A stretch of DNA of 64,000 bases from Chitinophaga sp. Cy-1792. GTDB taxonomy: Bacteria > Bacteroidota > Bacteroidia > Chitinophagales > Chitinophagaceae. Position 1 is the stretch's first letter. Each line of letters begins with the position of its first letter. A model generated the notes under the pieces. It worked only from the letters and a program-made list of their open reading frames with translations, did not search any database and was not told the origin of the DNA. Location: assembly GCF_011752935.1 (NCBI RefSeq), contig NZ_VWWO01000001.1, forward strand, positions 992,001-1,056,000, given 5' to 3'. Positions 1 to 7,381 of the stretch are shown piece after piece. Both the position numbers and the translations under genes were made by a program.

Positions 1-663
1 CCACAAATAACTTTTGTAAAAGATGGGAAGATGATCTATCAGCAGGCGCCTGCTACTTCAACACTGAATTTTGATTACAGTAAAGAAGTGTTTATCGGGC
101 AAGGTTACCTGGACAAAGATGATCACCTGGTTCCGCGGCCAATGGATTTTACCAGACATAACAATTTCCCGCTGGAGAATCTGCAGCAGGTACTGCAGTC
201 GGTTATTTTCCCCGAATCAGTCCCAGCAGCACAACGTTTTCATCTAACTAAAGATGATTATAAATTCTTATATCAATACATGTCAGAATACCCCTCTGAG
301 AGTCGTTTTCCGAAATATGATACCGCAGCGTACTTTAATAGTTTTACAAAGTTTTTCTTCTTTAAAGCGGGTAAACAGAACATACCTCCGTACATACGTG
401 TATTCAATAAAACGGGATGGTCTTATGGGTTTCTAACTGATGCAACATATATCGTGGATTTTAAAAACCAGGTGGAATTTATGTTGACAGGTACTATATA
501 CGTTAACAGCGATGGTGTTTTGAATGATAATAAGTATGAATATGAGGAGGTGGGTTATCCTTTTTTCAAGCAAGTTGGAGAGATAATTTATCAGTATGAA
601 TTAGGAAGAGAAAGAGCACATTCTCCTGATTTGAATGGCTTCAGAATAAATTATTCTCAGTAA
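1..663 (+). CDS. Serine hydrolase, class A beta-lactamase/PBP-like, C-terminal part
   Basis: The reading frame is open from the first base, so this is the 3' part of a gene starting outside the window; the ATG at 31 is internal. The visible 220 residues contain FNKTGWSYG, which fits the KTG box forming one wall of the active site in class A beta-lactamases and related serine hydrolases, followed by a strand pattern (TYIVDF, VEFMLTGTIYVN) typical of the C-terminal part of the domain. The catalytic SxxK and SDN elements would lie upstream and cannot be checked. Relatives in Bacteroidota are usually exported enzymes of unknown substrate, so resistance should not be assumed. No terminator is evident in the 150 bases before the next gene. 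Confidence 0.7.
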   Translation, partial: PQITFVKDGKMIYQQAPATSTLNFDYSKEVFIGQGYLDKDDHLVPRPMDFTRHNNFPLENLQQVLQSVIFPESVPAAQRFHLTKDDYKFLYQYMSEYPSESRFPKYDTAAYFNSFTKFFFFKAGKQNIPPYIRVFNKTGWSYGFLTDATYIVDFKNQVEFMLTGTIYVNSDGVLNDNKYEYEEVGYPFFKQVGEIIYQYELGRERAHSPDLNGFRINYSQ

Positions 664-814
664 ATTTGCACCGCATTTTAAGGATCAACCTCAACGGGAT
701 TTTGATTTCTATGGCCGGGATTTTCAGGCCGATGCCAGTTAACCAAATTGTATTGATACATAAGTTTAGATAGGTTTTATTCATTTCCCGTAACTAACTA
801 AAAACTGGGGAGTC

Positions 815-1477
815 ATGAAGTTTGAAAAGATTAAGAACAAAGGACAGGCAAGATTATTCGAGAGCCAATACCTGGAGATGCTGACGAAAACGCATCCATT
901 GGTCATCTGGGGAATTTACATACCCATTATTGGCTACATGCTGTACTACAGCCACGACAAATTAGGATTTACAGTCGGTACCGTTGCAATGGTATTTTTT
1001 GGGGCCATGTTTTTCTGGTCATTTTTTGAGTACATAATGCACCGTTTTATTTTCCACCTCGGTAGCGAAAGTCCAAGAGTACAGCGTATCATTTATGTGA
1101 TGCATGGTAACCATCACGAGTACCCGAGGGATAAGCAACGTTTGTTTATGCCGCCGGTTCCAAGTCTGATCCTGGCATCTGTAATTTTCGGCGCGCAGTA
1201 TATTTTCCTGCGCAAGGTTACATTTATGTTTTTTCCGGGTTTCCTGCTGGGTTACCTGATCTATGGCAGCATGCACTATGCTATTCATGCCTGGAATCCT
1301 CCTTTTAAATTTATGAAGGCATTATGGCGTAATCATCACCTGCACCACTACAAGACGGATGATAAAGGTTTTGGCGTAAGTACTTCATTGTGGGACAAGG
1401 TGTTCGGAACTTTCTTTGATCTGAACAAGGAGAAAGAGGATAAAGACAAAGTGAAAGAACTGATGTTCAATAAATAA
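815..1477 (+). CDS. Fatty acid hydroxylase/sterol desaturase family membrane protein
   Basis: This 220-residue integral membrane di-iron enzyme probably hydroxylates an acyl chain, as fatty acid 2-hydroxylases do for sphingolipids. The clustered histidine motifs are all present: HRFIFH (76-81), HGNHH (97-101), HYAIH (154-158) and HHLHH (174-178). They alternate with hydrophobic segments at about 29-45, 55-72, 118-133 and 138-152. The ATG follows GGGGAG eight bases upstream, a plausible ribosome site. Members of this phylum make hydroxylated sphingolipids or sulfonolipids, which suggests but does not prove the substrate. The gene stands alone and ends at a bidirectional terminator shared with the convergent operon. 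Confidence 0.85.
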   Translation: MKFEKIKNKGQARLFESQYLEMLTKTHPLVIWGIYIPIIGYMLYYSHDKLGFTVGTVAMVFFGAMFFWSFFEYIMHRFIFHLGSESPRVQRIIYVMHGNHHEYPRDKQRLFMPPVPSLILASVIFGAQYIFLRKVTFMFFPGFLLGYLIYGSMHYAIHAWNPPFKFMKALWRNHHLHHYKTDDKGFGVSTSLWDKVFGTFFDLNKEKEDKDKVKELMFNK

Positions 1478-1493
1478 CCGGAATAGTATTCCT

Positions 1494-1540
1494 ATAAAAG
1501 CGAAAGGGTCTCTATTGATTAGAGACCCTTTCGCTTTTAT
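1494..1540. terminator. Bidirectional intrinsic terminator
   Basis: Perfect 20-base inverted repeat (arms 1494-1513 and 1521-1540, loop of seven) with A-rich and T-rich outer ends, lying between two convergent genes. The core is GGGTCTCT/AGAGACCC, related to several other terminators in the window. Confidence 0.9.
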
Positions 1541-1545
1541 ATCTT

Positions 1546-1890
1546 TTACCATCTTTCTTCATCATCTTCACCAGCAGGCGGTGGCTGTTTAAAGGAAGCC
1601 CTGGTAGCTATTTTCTCCAATTGCCGGTGAATGATCAGCGCCGCTATGGCCGGATAGGGACTCACGCCTGCTGCGGTGGCATCCTGGATGATCGCAGTCA
1701 CTTTTTTCTCTGATACATCAATCCGGTAAAGCAGGTAAATGAACTGCTGAAAATCTTCACTGATGAGGATTTCCAGTCGTGCCGCCAGTAATGACTCCAG
1801 TTGTTCATAGCTAACACTATCGGGTACACGCAATTCAAATGTTTGCGCTGCCCAGGCAGATGTTTGCTGTAAGTCTGACGGCTTGTTCAT
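1546..1890 (-). CDS. Conserved-looking hypothetical protein, 114 aa
   Basis: I do not recognise this protein. It is acidic, mostly helical in appearance and has no signal peptide or membrane segment, so it is probably cytoplasmic. It ends in a proline run followed by acidic residues and tryptophan (PPPAGEDDEERW). Its ATG overlaps the stop of the upstream gene by one base (TAATG), indicating translational coupling and a real gene. It is the last gene of a three-gene minus-strand unit that closes at the terminator 1494-1540. No function can be assigned. Confidence 0.7.
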   Translation of the reverse strand: MNKPSDLQQTSAWAAQTFELRVPDSVSYEQLESLLAARLEILISEDFQQFIYLLYRIDVSEKKVTAIIQDATAAGVSPYPAIAALIIHRQLEKIATRASFKQPPPAGEDDEERW

Positions 1891-2840
1891 TATTTCATTT
1901 GTTTGATTTTATAACTGGCGTTGGTGATTACTTTCACCGGAACGTTGATATCTTTCTTAAAACCTTTGGCCTTATTGGCTTTGTAGGTGTATGCACCATT
2001 CAGCTCTGTGGTTTGCACACAGATACCAGGAAAACCTGAGCTACGGTTAATGAGGTAGTTAGATTGTGTACTTCCGCTGATTTCTGCAGTGGCTTTGATA
2101 CCATCTTCCAGCTCCAGCATTTGTACCTTATCGGTTTTGATTTTAGCGGTACCGCCGATTTTAGCGGTCTGGGAGTCCCAGGTCTGGAGGTTCCAGTAAA
2201 GATCAATAGAGCCTACGAGGCCGCCACGCATAGGAACGTTTTCTTCCCATTGGGTGCCTGTTTTAATACCATGTGCCGGATACATCACCAGCAGTTGTTC
2301 CAGCCAGCTGCGGAATGCTTCCACACCGAACTGGTCGGTCATCAGTTTTTTATAGGCTGCCTGTTCATCTTTCTTCAGGTCGTTGAAGGCTACTTCTGCG
2401 CTGTCCAGCAGCTCATTTAAGCCATCTATTTTGCTGATGACGCCGAAGCTGTTGATTTCTACTGTAAAAGGCTTTTTGAGGATGTATTTCAGTCCTTTCT
2501 GGAATGGCTCCGTAGAGGCAGGGCCGTTAGCATCAACTGCGATGTTGGTGTTTTTAGCATTCCAGTTGAATTTCAATTCTTTATAATAGAAGGTGAGAAT
2601 GGCCTTACCAGGATTTACCTCTTTCACATCGATAACGATAAGGTTGTTGTAATCTCTGGTGGTTCTTTGCTGGATTGAATTTACCGTCATATAGGTCTCA
2701 TTCCTGCTTTTCTGTTCCAGCTCAAACTGCTCGCCTTTATTGAAATGATAGCTAAGGTCAACGTAAGCCTCCTGTGCATTTACCTGAAACGTGAAGGCCA
2801 GCAATGTCAGTGTTATTCCCAAAATCCTTTTCATTAGCAT
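1890..2840 (-). CDS. Secreted protein resembling DUF6263
   Basis: A 316-residue exported protein. The N-terminus is a signal peptide (MLMKRILG, hydrophobic core, cleavage near VNAQ at about 20-23). The mature part is a string of beta strands with a short helical stretch around 145-200, and resembles the DUF6263 family of Bacteroidota, whose function is unknown. There is no lipobox cysteine, so the protein is probably periplasmic. It lies 11 bases downstream of the TIGR02757 gene and overlaps the next gene by one base, so the three are almost certainly co-transcribed. The second Met (residue 3) is an equally good start. Confidence 0.7.
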   Translation of the reverse strand: MLMKRILGITLTLLAFTFQVNAQEAYVDLSYHFNKGEQFELEQKSRNETYMTVNSIQQRTTRDYNNLIVIDVKEVNPGKAILTFYYKELKFNWNAKNTNIAVDANGPASTEPFQKGLKYILKKPFTVEINSFGVISKIDGLNELLDSAEVAFNDLKKDEQAAYKKLMTDQFGVEAFRSWLEQLLVMYPAHGIKTGTQWEENVPMRGGLVGSIDLYWNLQTWDSQTAKIGGTAKIKTDKVQMLELEDGIKATAEISGSTQSNYLINRSSGFPGICVQTTELNGAYTYKANKAKGFKKDINVPVKVITNASYKIKQMK

Positions 2841-2851
2841 CTATGATTTTA

Positions 2852-3625
2852 TCAAACGTATTTTTCTATTACTCCCAGTCCGAATAAGGCGAAATCATAT
2901 TTCGCCGGATCTTCCGGGTCTAATTTTTTCAGTGCATGGGTGAGTGCTGCTGCTGTTTTCCAATCTGCTTTTTCGTTGGAAGTGAGTCCCAGCCTTGCCG
3001 CTACCCTGCTTACATGGACATCCATGGGTACTACCAGCTGAGCCGGTGATATGTTGTTCCACAGTCCAAAATCCACGCCATTTTCATCCTTGCGCACCAT
3101 CCAGCGAAGGTACATATTCAGTCTTTTGCAGGCGGAATTCTTCGCCGGTGTGGAGATATGCTTTGTTGTTCTTTCCGGGTGTTCCAGTGCAAAAAATACT
3201 TTGCGGAATCCTATCAGACCATTTTCCACGTTTTCGTCTGCTGCGTTCATATGGCCGCTGAAGGCGAATTCCAATGAGGTGACATTGGCGTAGTAATGTT
3301 GCAGGAATTCAACAAAATACAGCAGGTCCAGGCCATTGAAGGTGCGATGGATGAACGACATCAGTTTAAGTCTTTCCCTGGGCTGGTGATGACGGATATA
3401 ATCATATGGCGCATTGTCCATCATCTGCAGCAATTCCTTACTTTTCTTGATAACAGTGGTTCTGTTACCCCAGGCGAAGATGGCGGCAAATAAGCCGGCA
3501 ATTTCGATGTCCTGCAATTGGCTGAAGCGATGCGGAATGCTGATCGGATCATTGGCAATGAAATCCGGATGATTGTATTGTTCCACCTTTGCATTCAGGA
3601 AATCCCTTAACTGCTCAATTTTCAT
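2852..3625 (-). CDS. TIGR02757 family protein (DUF2400)
   Basis: A 257-residue protein of the TIGR02757 family, which is common in Bacteroidota and of unproven function. The segment PMDVHVSRVAARLGL (200-214) looks like the motif around the catalytic aspartate in helix-hairpin-helix DNA glycosylases of the endonuclease III type; the candidate aspartate here is D202. I see no four-cysteine iron-sulfur cluster motif at the C-terminus, so catalysis as a glycosylase is only a suggestion. It is the first gene of the minus-strand trio and starts 144 bases after the stop of the upstream sulfur-metabolism gene, with a stem-loop in between. Confidence 0.8.
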   Translation of the reverse strand: MKIEQLRDFLNAKVEQYNHPDFIANDPISIPHRFSQLQDIEIAGLFAAIFAWGNRTTVIKKSKELLQMMDNAPYDYIRHHQPRERLKLMSFIHRTFNGLDLLYFVEFLQHYYANVTSLEFAFSGHMNAADENVENGLIGFRKVFFALEHPERTTKHISTPAKNSACKRLNMYLRWMVRKDENGVDFGLWNNISPAQLVVPMDVHVSRVAARLGLTSNEKADWKTAAALTHALKKLDPEDPAKYDFALFGLGVIEKYV

Positions 3626-3652
3626 AAAGTTCCTTCATATATACCAGAGCAG

Positions 3653-3702
3653 CAGTACAACATACCTACATCGGAGTATATCCGTGTACGTATGTTGTGC
3701 TG
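3653..3702. repeat. Imperfect stem-loop between two minus-strand genes
   Basis: Arms 3653-3665 and 3690-3702 (CAGTACAACATAC against its complement) pair with one mismatch around a 24-base loop that can itself pair partly. There is no T-tract, so it is not an obvious terminator. It could be a processing site or an operator for the TIGR02757 operon. Confidence 0.4.
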
Positions 3703-3769
3703 ATTAGCTGTGGATATGGTTTACTGCAATTAGAAAGCAGTAAAGATAGATTTTACCTATTAACTTTCT

Positions 3770-4909
3770 CTACCCGATTGCTTTTTTCAGGTCTTCTATC
3801 AGGTCGTCGGCATCTTCAATACCTACCGACAGGCGGATGAGACTATCTGCCAGGCCGTTTTTAACCCTTTCCTCTCTTGGAATAGAGGCATGGGTCATGG
3901 TAGCCGGGTGCCCGATGAGGGATTCTACGCCGCCGAGGGATTCAGCCAGACTGAATAAATGTGTGTTACTCAATACTTTATTGGCAGATTCTATGGTGTC
4001 GTCTTTAAGCGAGAAGGAGATCATGCCGCCGAAGCCACGCATCTGCGCTTTGGCAATGTCGTGGTTGGGATGATCAGTGAAACCTGGCCAGTACACTTTG
4101 TCCACCCTGGAATGATGGCGGAGATAGTTGGCAATGGTAGCACCGTTTTCGCAGTGGCGCTGCATGCGTACATGCAGGGTCTTAATACCGCGGAGTACCA
4201 GGAAGCAATCCTGCGGGCCAGGAACTGCGCCGCAGCTATTCTGAATGAAGTAGAGCTGACGGGCCAGTTCTTCATTTTTTACAATAACGGCACCATGTAC
4301 CACATCGCTGTGGCCGCCGAGGTATTTGGTAGCAGAATGTACTACGATGTCGGCGCCCAGATCCAGCGGATTTTGCAGGTAAGGAGATGCGAATGTATTG
4401 TCTACGGCCAGCAGCACTTCTGCCTGGCGGGCTACCTGTGCAGCGGCGTGAATATCAATGATATTGAGCAATGGATTGGTAGGTGTTTCAATCCAGATAA
4501 GTTTTGTTTTTGGTGTGATATGCGCCTCGATGTTTTTGGCGTCCTGCATGGATATGAAATTGAATTTCAGGCCATAGCGTTCAAATACCTTGGTGAATAT
4601 GCGGTAGGTGCCGCCATACAGGTCGTTGGTAGCCAGCACCTCATCGCCGGGGTTGAGCAGTTTTAAGACTGCATCTGTGGCGGCGAGGCCACTGCCAAAA
4701 GAGATACCATGGGTGCCGTTTTCTATGGCTGCCAATGCGTTCTGCAGTGCGTCCCTGGTAGGGTTCTGCGTACGTGCGTACTCGTAGCCTTTATGTTGCC
4801 CGGGGGCGGATTGTACAAATGTGGAGGTCTGGAAGATCGGAGTCATTATGGCCCCGGTAGACGGGTCGGGAGCTACACCTGCGTGTATGAGTTTAGTACC
4901 CAGCTTCAT
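3770..4909 (-). CDS. Cystathionine gamma-synthase/gamma-lyase type PLP enzyme
   Basis: A 379-residue member of the Cys/Met-metabolism PLP family, the usual length. The PLP lysine is K195 in [11 protein letters not shown], the ring-binding aspartate is D170 in AVDNTFASP, and SFGSGLAA (70-77) provides phosphate contacts. It would act in the cytoplasm on O-acylhomoserine, cysteine or cystathionine. Sequence alone does not separate synthase from beta- or gamma-lyase activity, so metB, metC or CTH-type names are withheld. It is monocistronic in appearance, with its own promoter at 4949-4982 and a leader of about 30 bases, too short for a riboswitch. Confidence 0.88.
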   Translation of the reverse strand: MKLGTKLIHAGVAPDPSTGAIMTPIFQTSTFVQSAPGQHKGYEYARTQNPTRDALQNALAAIENGTHGISFGSGLAATDAVLKLLNPGDEVLATNDLYGGTYRIFTKVFERYGLKFNFISMQDAKNIEAHITPKTKLIWIETPTNPLLNIIDIHAAAQVARQAEVLLAVDNTFASPYLQNPLDLGADIVVHSATKYLGGHSDVVHGAVIVKNEELARQLYFIQNSCGAVPGPQDCFLVLRGIKTLHVRMQRHCENGATIANYLRHHSRVDKVYWPGFTDHPNHDIAKAQMRGFGGMISFSLKDDTIESANKVLSNTHLFSLAESLGGVESLIGHPATMTHASIPREERVKNGLADSLIRLSVGIEDADDLIEDLKKAIG

Positions 4910-4948
4910 GTCTTAATTATTTTATAATGAACAATTTCTGGTGGTAAC

Positions 4949-4982
4949 CAAATATACACCCTTTGCCCGGCTGTTCCAGCAA
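4949..4982 (-). promoter_or_regulatory. Promoter of the PLP sulfur-metabolism gene
   Basis: On the minus strand a TTG box (4982-4980) is followed after 23 bases by TATATTTG (4956-4949), a full match to the Bacteroidota -7 consensus TAnnTTTG. The start point would be near 4942, about 33 bases before the ATG. Confidence 0.6.
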
Positions 4983-5107
4983 TGATTTTTATTTAGGGGG
5001 ATGATTTACAGGGAGAGAAATGAGGAAGGAGTTAACTGGCTGAACCGGGTTAAAAACACTTGTCCAATTTAGCTCATATTATGATATTATCGTATTATTT
5101 TAAACGC

Positions 5108-5176
5108 TCACGAACATTTTTATATCGTTCACGGATTCGAGTCGTTGGAGACGATCAGAACGATATATATTCGTGA
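5108..5176. ncRNA. Structured intergenic element, candidate small RNA
   Basis: In the 340-base gap 4910-5249 a long stem-loop can form: TCACGAA (5108-5114) pairs with TTCGTGA (5170-5176) and TATATCGTTC (5121-5130) pairs perfectly with GAACGATATA (5158-5167), separated by a small internal loop. The apical loop holds a minor hairpin TCGT/ACGA. An intrinsic terminator follows at 5208-5229 with its better T-tract on the plus strand, so a plus-strand transcript of about 120 bases is possible. I find no convincing promoter for it. It lies upstream of the minus-strand promoter at 4949-4982 and is therefore not in that leader. It might instead be a protein-binding DNA element. It matches no RNA family that I can recognise by eye. 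Confidence 0.4.
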
Positions 5177-5207
5177 AGGTTTTTCATAGGATATGGTTAA
5201 AATTTTT

Positions 5208-5236
5208 AAGGCGGTATTCTTACCGCCTTTCTTATT
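5208..5236. terminator. Intrinsic terminator
   Basis: Stem AAGGCGGTA/TACCGCCTT (5208-5216, 5221-5229) with a four-base loop. On the plus strand it is followed by a T-rich stretch to about 5239, and on the minus strand by AAAAATTTT. It can end the DUF2911 transcript, a plus-strand small RNA, or both. Confidence 0.75.
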
Positions 5237-5249
5237 TTTAGTTACCTGA

Positions 5250-5852
5250 TTACTTTGTTTTAGGTTTGGCAGCGGCATCGCTCCATTTAATCGGAAGATT
5301 TACGCTTACTCTGTCCCAGGCGATGATCAGGTTTGCACCGGCATCAGCTTTTTCAAACACCATAGTAAATGCATCTACAGGGGTATTCAGGGAGATAACC
5401 GGCAAGGTTGTTCTTACCACATCTTTTGCCTGATCGTATTTGAATGCGCCCCAGATATCAGTTTCCTTATTGATGATGATGGTCCAGCTTTTTTCTGTTG
5501 GGATGGCATACATTGTATATCTGCCTTTAGGAATTGATTTTCCGGCGATTACAACAGGACGGAAGAACTCGATCTCAGTGGCTTCGTTGGCGCCTAATCT
5601 CCAGATCTTACCGTATTCTTCCAGGTTGCCGAATATTTCACGGCCTTTTGTTTGCGGACGGCTATAGATTACACGTGCTACCAGCGGGCCGGCAGCTTCG
5701 CCTTTTACTTTAACTACATAAGGGTACATTACAGGGTAATACGCCATGTCCATAGGGCTGGCATCAAGTGGTGGTAATTTTTTGTCCTGAGCACTTGCTG
5801 TCAAACAAAACATACCCATCATCAGGGCCACTATCATTGCTTTTTTCATCAT
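5250..5852 (-). CDS. DUF2911 domain secreted protein
   Basis: A 200-residue exported protein of the DUF2911 family, function unknown, common in Bacteroidota. The N-terminus MMKKAMIVALMMGMFC ends in a signal-peptidase site near TASAQ. Diagnostic segments are YSRPQTKGREIFG, WRLGANEATEI and IPKGRYTMYAIPT. The reading frame extends upstream to 5942, but a -7 box at 5897-5904 would place the start point near 5890, so the start at 5852 (or 5849) with a signal peptide directly behind it is preferred. It is followed by a terminator and appears monocistronic. Confidence 0.88.
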   Translation of the reverse strand: MMKKAMIVALMMGMFCLTASAQDKKLPPLDASPMDMAYYPVMYPYVVKVKGEAAGPLVARVIYSRPQTKGREIFGNLEEYGKIWRLGANEATEIEFFRPVVIAGKSIPKGRYTMYAIPTEKSWTIIINKETDIWGAFKYDQAKDVVRTTLPVISLNTPVDAFTMVFEKADAGANLIIAWDRVSVNLPIKWSDAAAKPKTK

Positions 5853-5896
5853 CCGGATTAGTATTAAAAATTGTTTTCTGTTTTGTAAATAGGGCC

Positions 5897-5904
5897 CAAA
5901 CCTA
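5897..5904 (-). promoter_or_regulatory. -7 box for the DUF2911 gene
   Basis: Minus-strand TAGGTTTG matches TAnnTTTG exactly. The expected start point near 5890 gives a leader of about 38 bases. The -33 region is only T-rich, without a clear TTTG. Confidence 0.5.
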
Positions 5905-5953
5905 GACATTTTTAGCCAATCGAAAAAACAGCAGCGGCCCAATTAACAAGGTA

Positions 5954-6550
5954 TTAAGGGTGTTCCAACGGGTAAATTTCCTTTACATAAGTGACCAGCT
6001 CAGGAAAGAACGACTGGTAACATTTTTTCAGTCCCTCATAATGTTCAATAAATGTGGCAAAAACGATATCAGGAGAAGTTTCCAGGTATTGTGCCCGCCG
6101 GGTAACTCCCTTGATGGCACGGCCGATTCCGTCAGTAGTCCTGTAGTTATATAACCAGTCGAAGTCATACATATATTTAAACATCTCCAGGAAGGTGGCA
6201 GGTAATTGTGCTTTTCTTTCTATGATCTGTGCATATACAAACCGGGTAAAGGTATAGAGTGATTCATCGGAGAAATAAAGGGGATCAGTGGCCAGAAAAT
6301 GATCAAATGCGAGGTCGGTAAACACGCCGGCATATAGTCCTACCGCCGGTCTGAAAAACTGCTTTGCCGCAGCAGTCATCGGATGCTGGTCGGTATAGGT
6401 ATCGATGGCCCTGTGTAACCGGATACCTTTCTGTATTTCCGGGGTCTGCAGCTCCAGCTGTTTTTTACCTTTTATAAAGTCGGCAATCAGGTTGCCGGTA
6501 ATCAATTCAGGATCATGGAAAGACAAGTATGCGTGGGCCAGGTGATTCAT
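5954..6550 (-). CDS. acpH: Acyl carrier protein phosphodiesterase
   Basis: A 198-residue cytoplasmic enzyme that removes the 4'-phosphopantetheine arm from acyl carrier protein, giving apo-ACP. The family signature MNHLAHAYLS opens the protein, and the conserved metal-site region is represented by LIADFIKG (about 21-28), IRLHRAIDTYTD (43-54) and FTDLAFDHFLA. The length matches the family. It has a very good own promoter at 6581-6611. The DUF2911 gene downstream has its own -7 box, so the two need not be co-transcribed. The role in turnover of ACP is known for E. coli AcpH and is inferred here. Confidence 0.88.
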   Translation of the reverse strand: MNHLAHAYLSFHDPELITGNLIADFIKGKKQLELQTPEIQKGIRLHRAIDTYTDQHPMTAAAKQFFRPAVGLYAGVFTDLAFDHFLATDPLYFSDESLYTFTRFVYAQIIERKAQLPATFLEMFKYMYDFDWLYNYRTTDGIGRAIKGVTRRAQYLETSPDIVFATFIEHYEGLKKCYQSFFPELVTYVKEIYPLEHP

Positions 6551-6580
6551 AATACTGGTGCTGTTGTTTTATATAATGGA

Positions 6581-6611
6581 CAAATGTAGCAAACCCCTCC
6601 TTTCCTCCAAA
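6581..6611 (-). promoter_or_regulatory. Consensus promoter for acpH
   Basis: Minus-strand TTTG (6611-6608), a 19-base spacer, and TACATTTG (6588-6581): a perfect fit to the Bacteroidota housekeeping promoter. The start point would be near 6574, giving a leader of about 24 bases. Confidence 0.8.
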
Positions 6612-6780
6612 TTTCCTCCTATTTAACAGTCTTTTAACTTTTGTCCGTGCAACATTTCTTTATCTCAGGCAACTTTATATTATCAGATAAACAAAACATA
6701 AGCAAAAAGTAAAAAACGGAAATCTGATAGAAATCCAACTATTAAAAATTAATCTCAAAAACTCCTAAAAGCAAAAAGCT

Positions 6781-7230
6781 ATGAAAAAGATCCTTTTGAT
6801 TTGCGCTGCGGCCCTGACATTAAGTACCTCTGTATTTGCAACAGCATACGAAACTACTGTTAACAGAAAAATCAGCGGTGCCTTTGATTACGCGTTTTCA
6901 GGCGCAAACGATGTGAAATGGTACACCGATGATAACAAGACCTTCACCGCTAAATTTACCATGAACCACACCAAGGTAAATGCGTATTTCGATGCAGACG
7001 GACAGCTCCTTGTAACTTCCCGCTACATCACCGGTGAAAGTCTGCCGTTCAACGTGGTAAACAGACTCATAAAAAAATATCCTGACAACAAAATTCAATC
7101 AGTGGTAGAATATACATCTGCCGGAGGCACTGTATACCTGATTATGCTGGAAGGTGAAAAAACCTGGACTAAAGTTAAGTCAGACGAAACAGGTACCCTG
7201 ACCTTAATGGAACGTCTTATTAAGGCATAA
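6781..7230 (+). CDS. Secreted PepSY-like (DUF2874-type) protein
   Basis: A 149-residue exported protein. The signal peptide MKKILLICAAALTLSTSVFA is cleaved near VFATA. The mature part follows the small PepSY-like pattern seen in many Bacteroidota secreted proteins: FSGANDVKWYTDD, TAKFTMNHTKVNAYFDADGQLL, then a second strand set with YLIMLEGEKTWTKVK. Such proteins are thought to bind or inhibit partners in the periplasm, but no activity is established. It stands alone between divergent acpH and the deoxyhypusine synthase homologue. The A-rich 60 bases before the ATG give no clear TAnnTTTG. Confidence 0.75.
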   Translation: MKKILLICAAALTLSTSVFATAYETTVNRKISGAFDYAFSGANDVKWYTDDNKTFTAKFTMNHTKVNAYFDADGQLLVTSRYITGESLPFNVVNRLIKKYPDNKIQSVVEYTSAGGTVYLIMLEGEKTWTKVKSDETGTLTLMERLIKA

Positions 7231-7319
7231 TAACTGCGCTGTCCCGTCTTGTATTGTCTGTAAAGAAATGTTCAGATAAGCATATTAGGCTCAAATCATT
7301 ATCACCAGTAAAATTATCT

Positions 7320-7327
7320 TAACTTTG
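7320..7327 (+). promoter_or_regulatory. -7 box for the deoxyhypusine synthase homologue
   Basis: TAACTTTG, a full match to TAnnTTTG, 55 bases before the ATG. The -33 region lacks a clear TTG. Confidence 0.5.
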
Positions 7328-7381
7328 CCCCTTATTAAGGCTTTATAAGCCATGCAGTTAATATATAAATGATTAAACGAC

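Noticed and set aside
3959..4666. A 235-codon open frame on the plus strand
   Set aside because: It is antisense to the PLP enzyme and has no start context, domain or conserved composition.
4910..4948. A SAM-type riboswitch before the sulfur-metabolism gene
   Set aside because: The predicted leader is only about 30 bases, and no SAM riboswitch sequence elements are visible between promoter and start.
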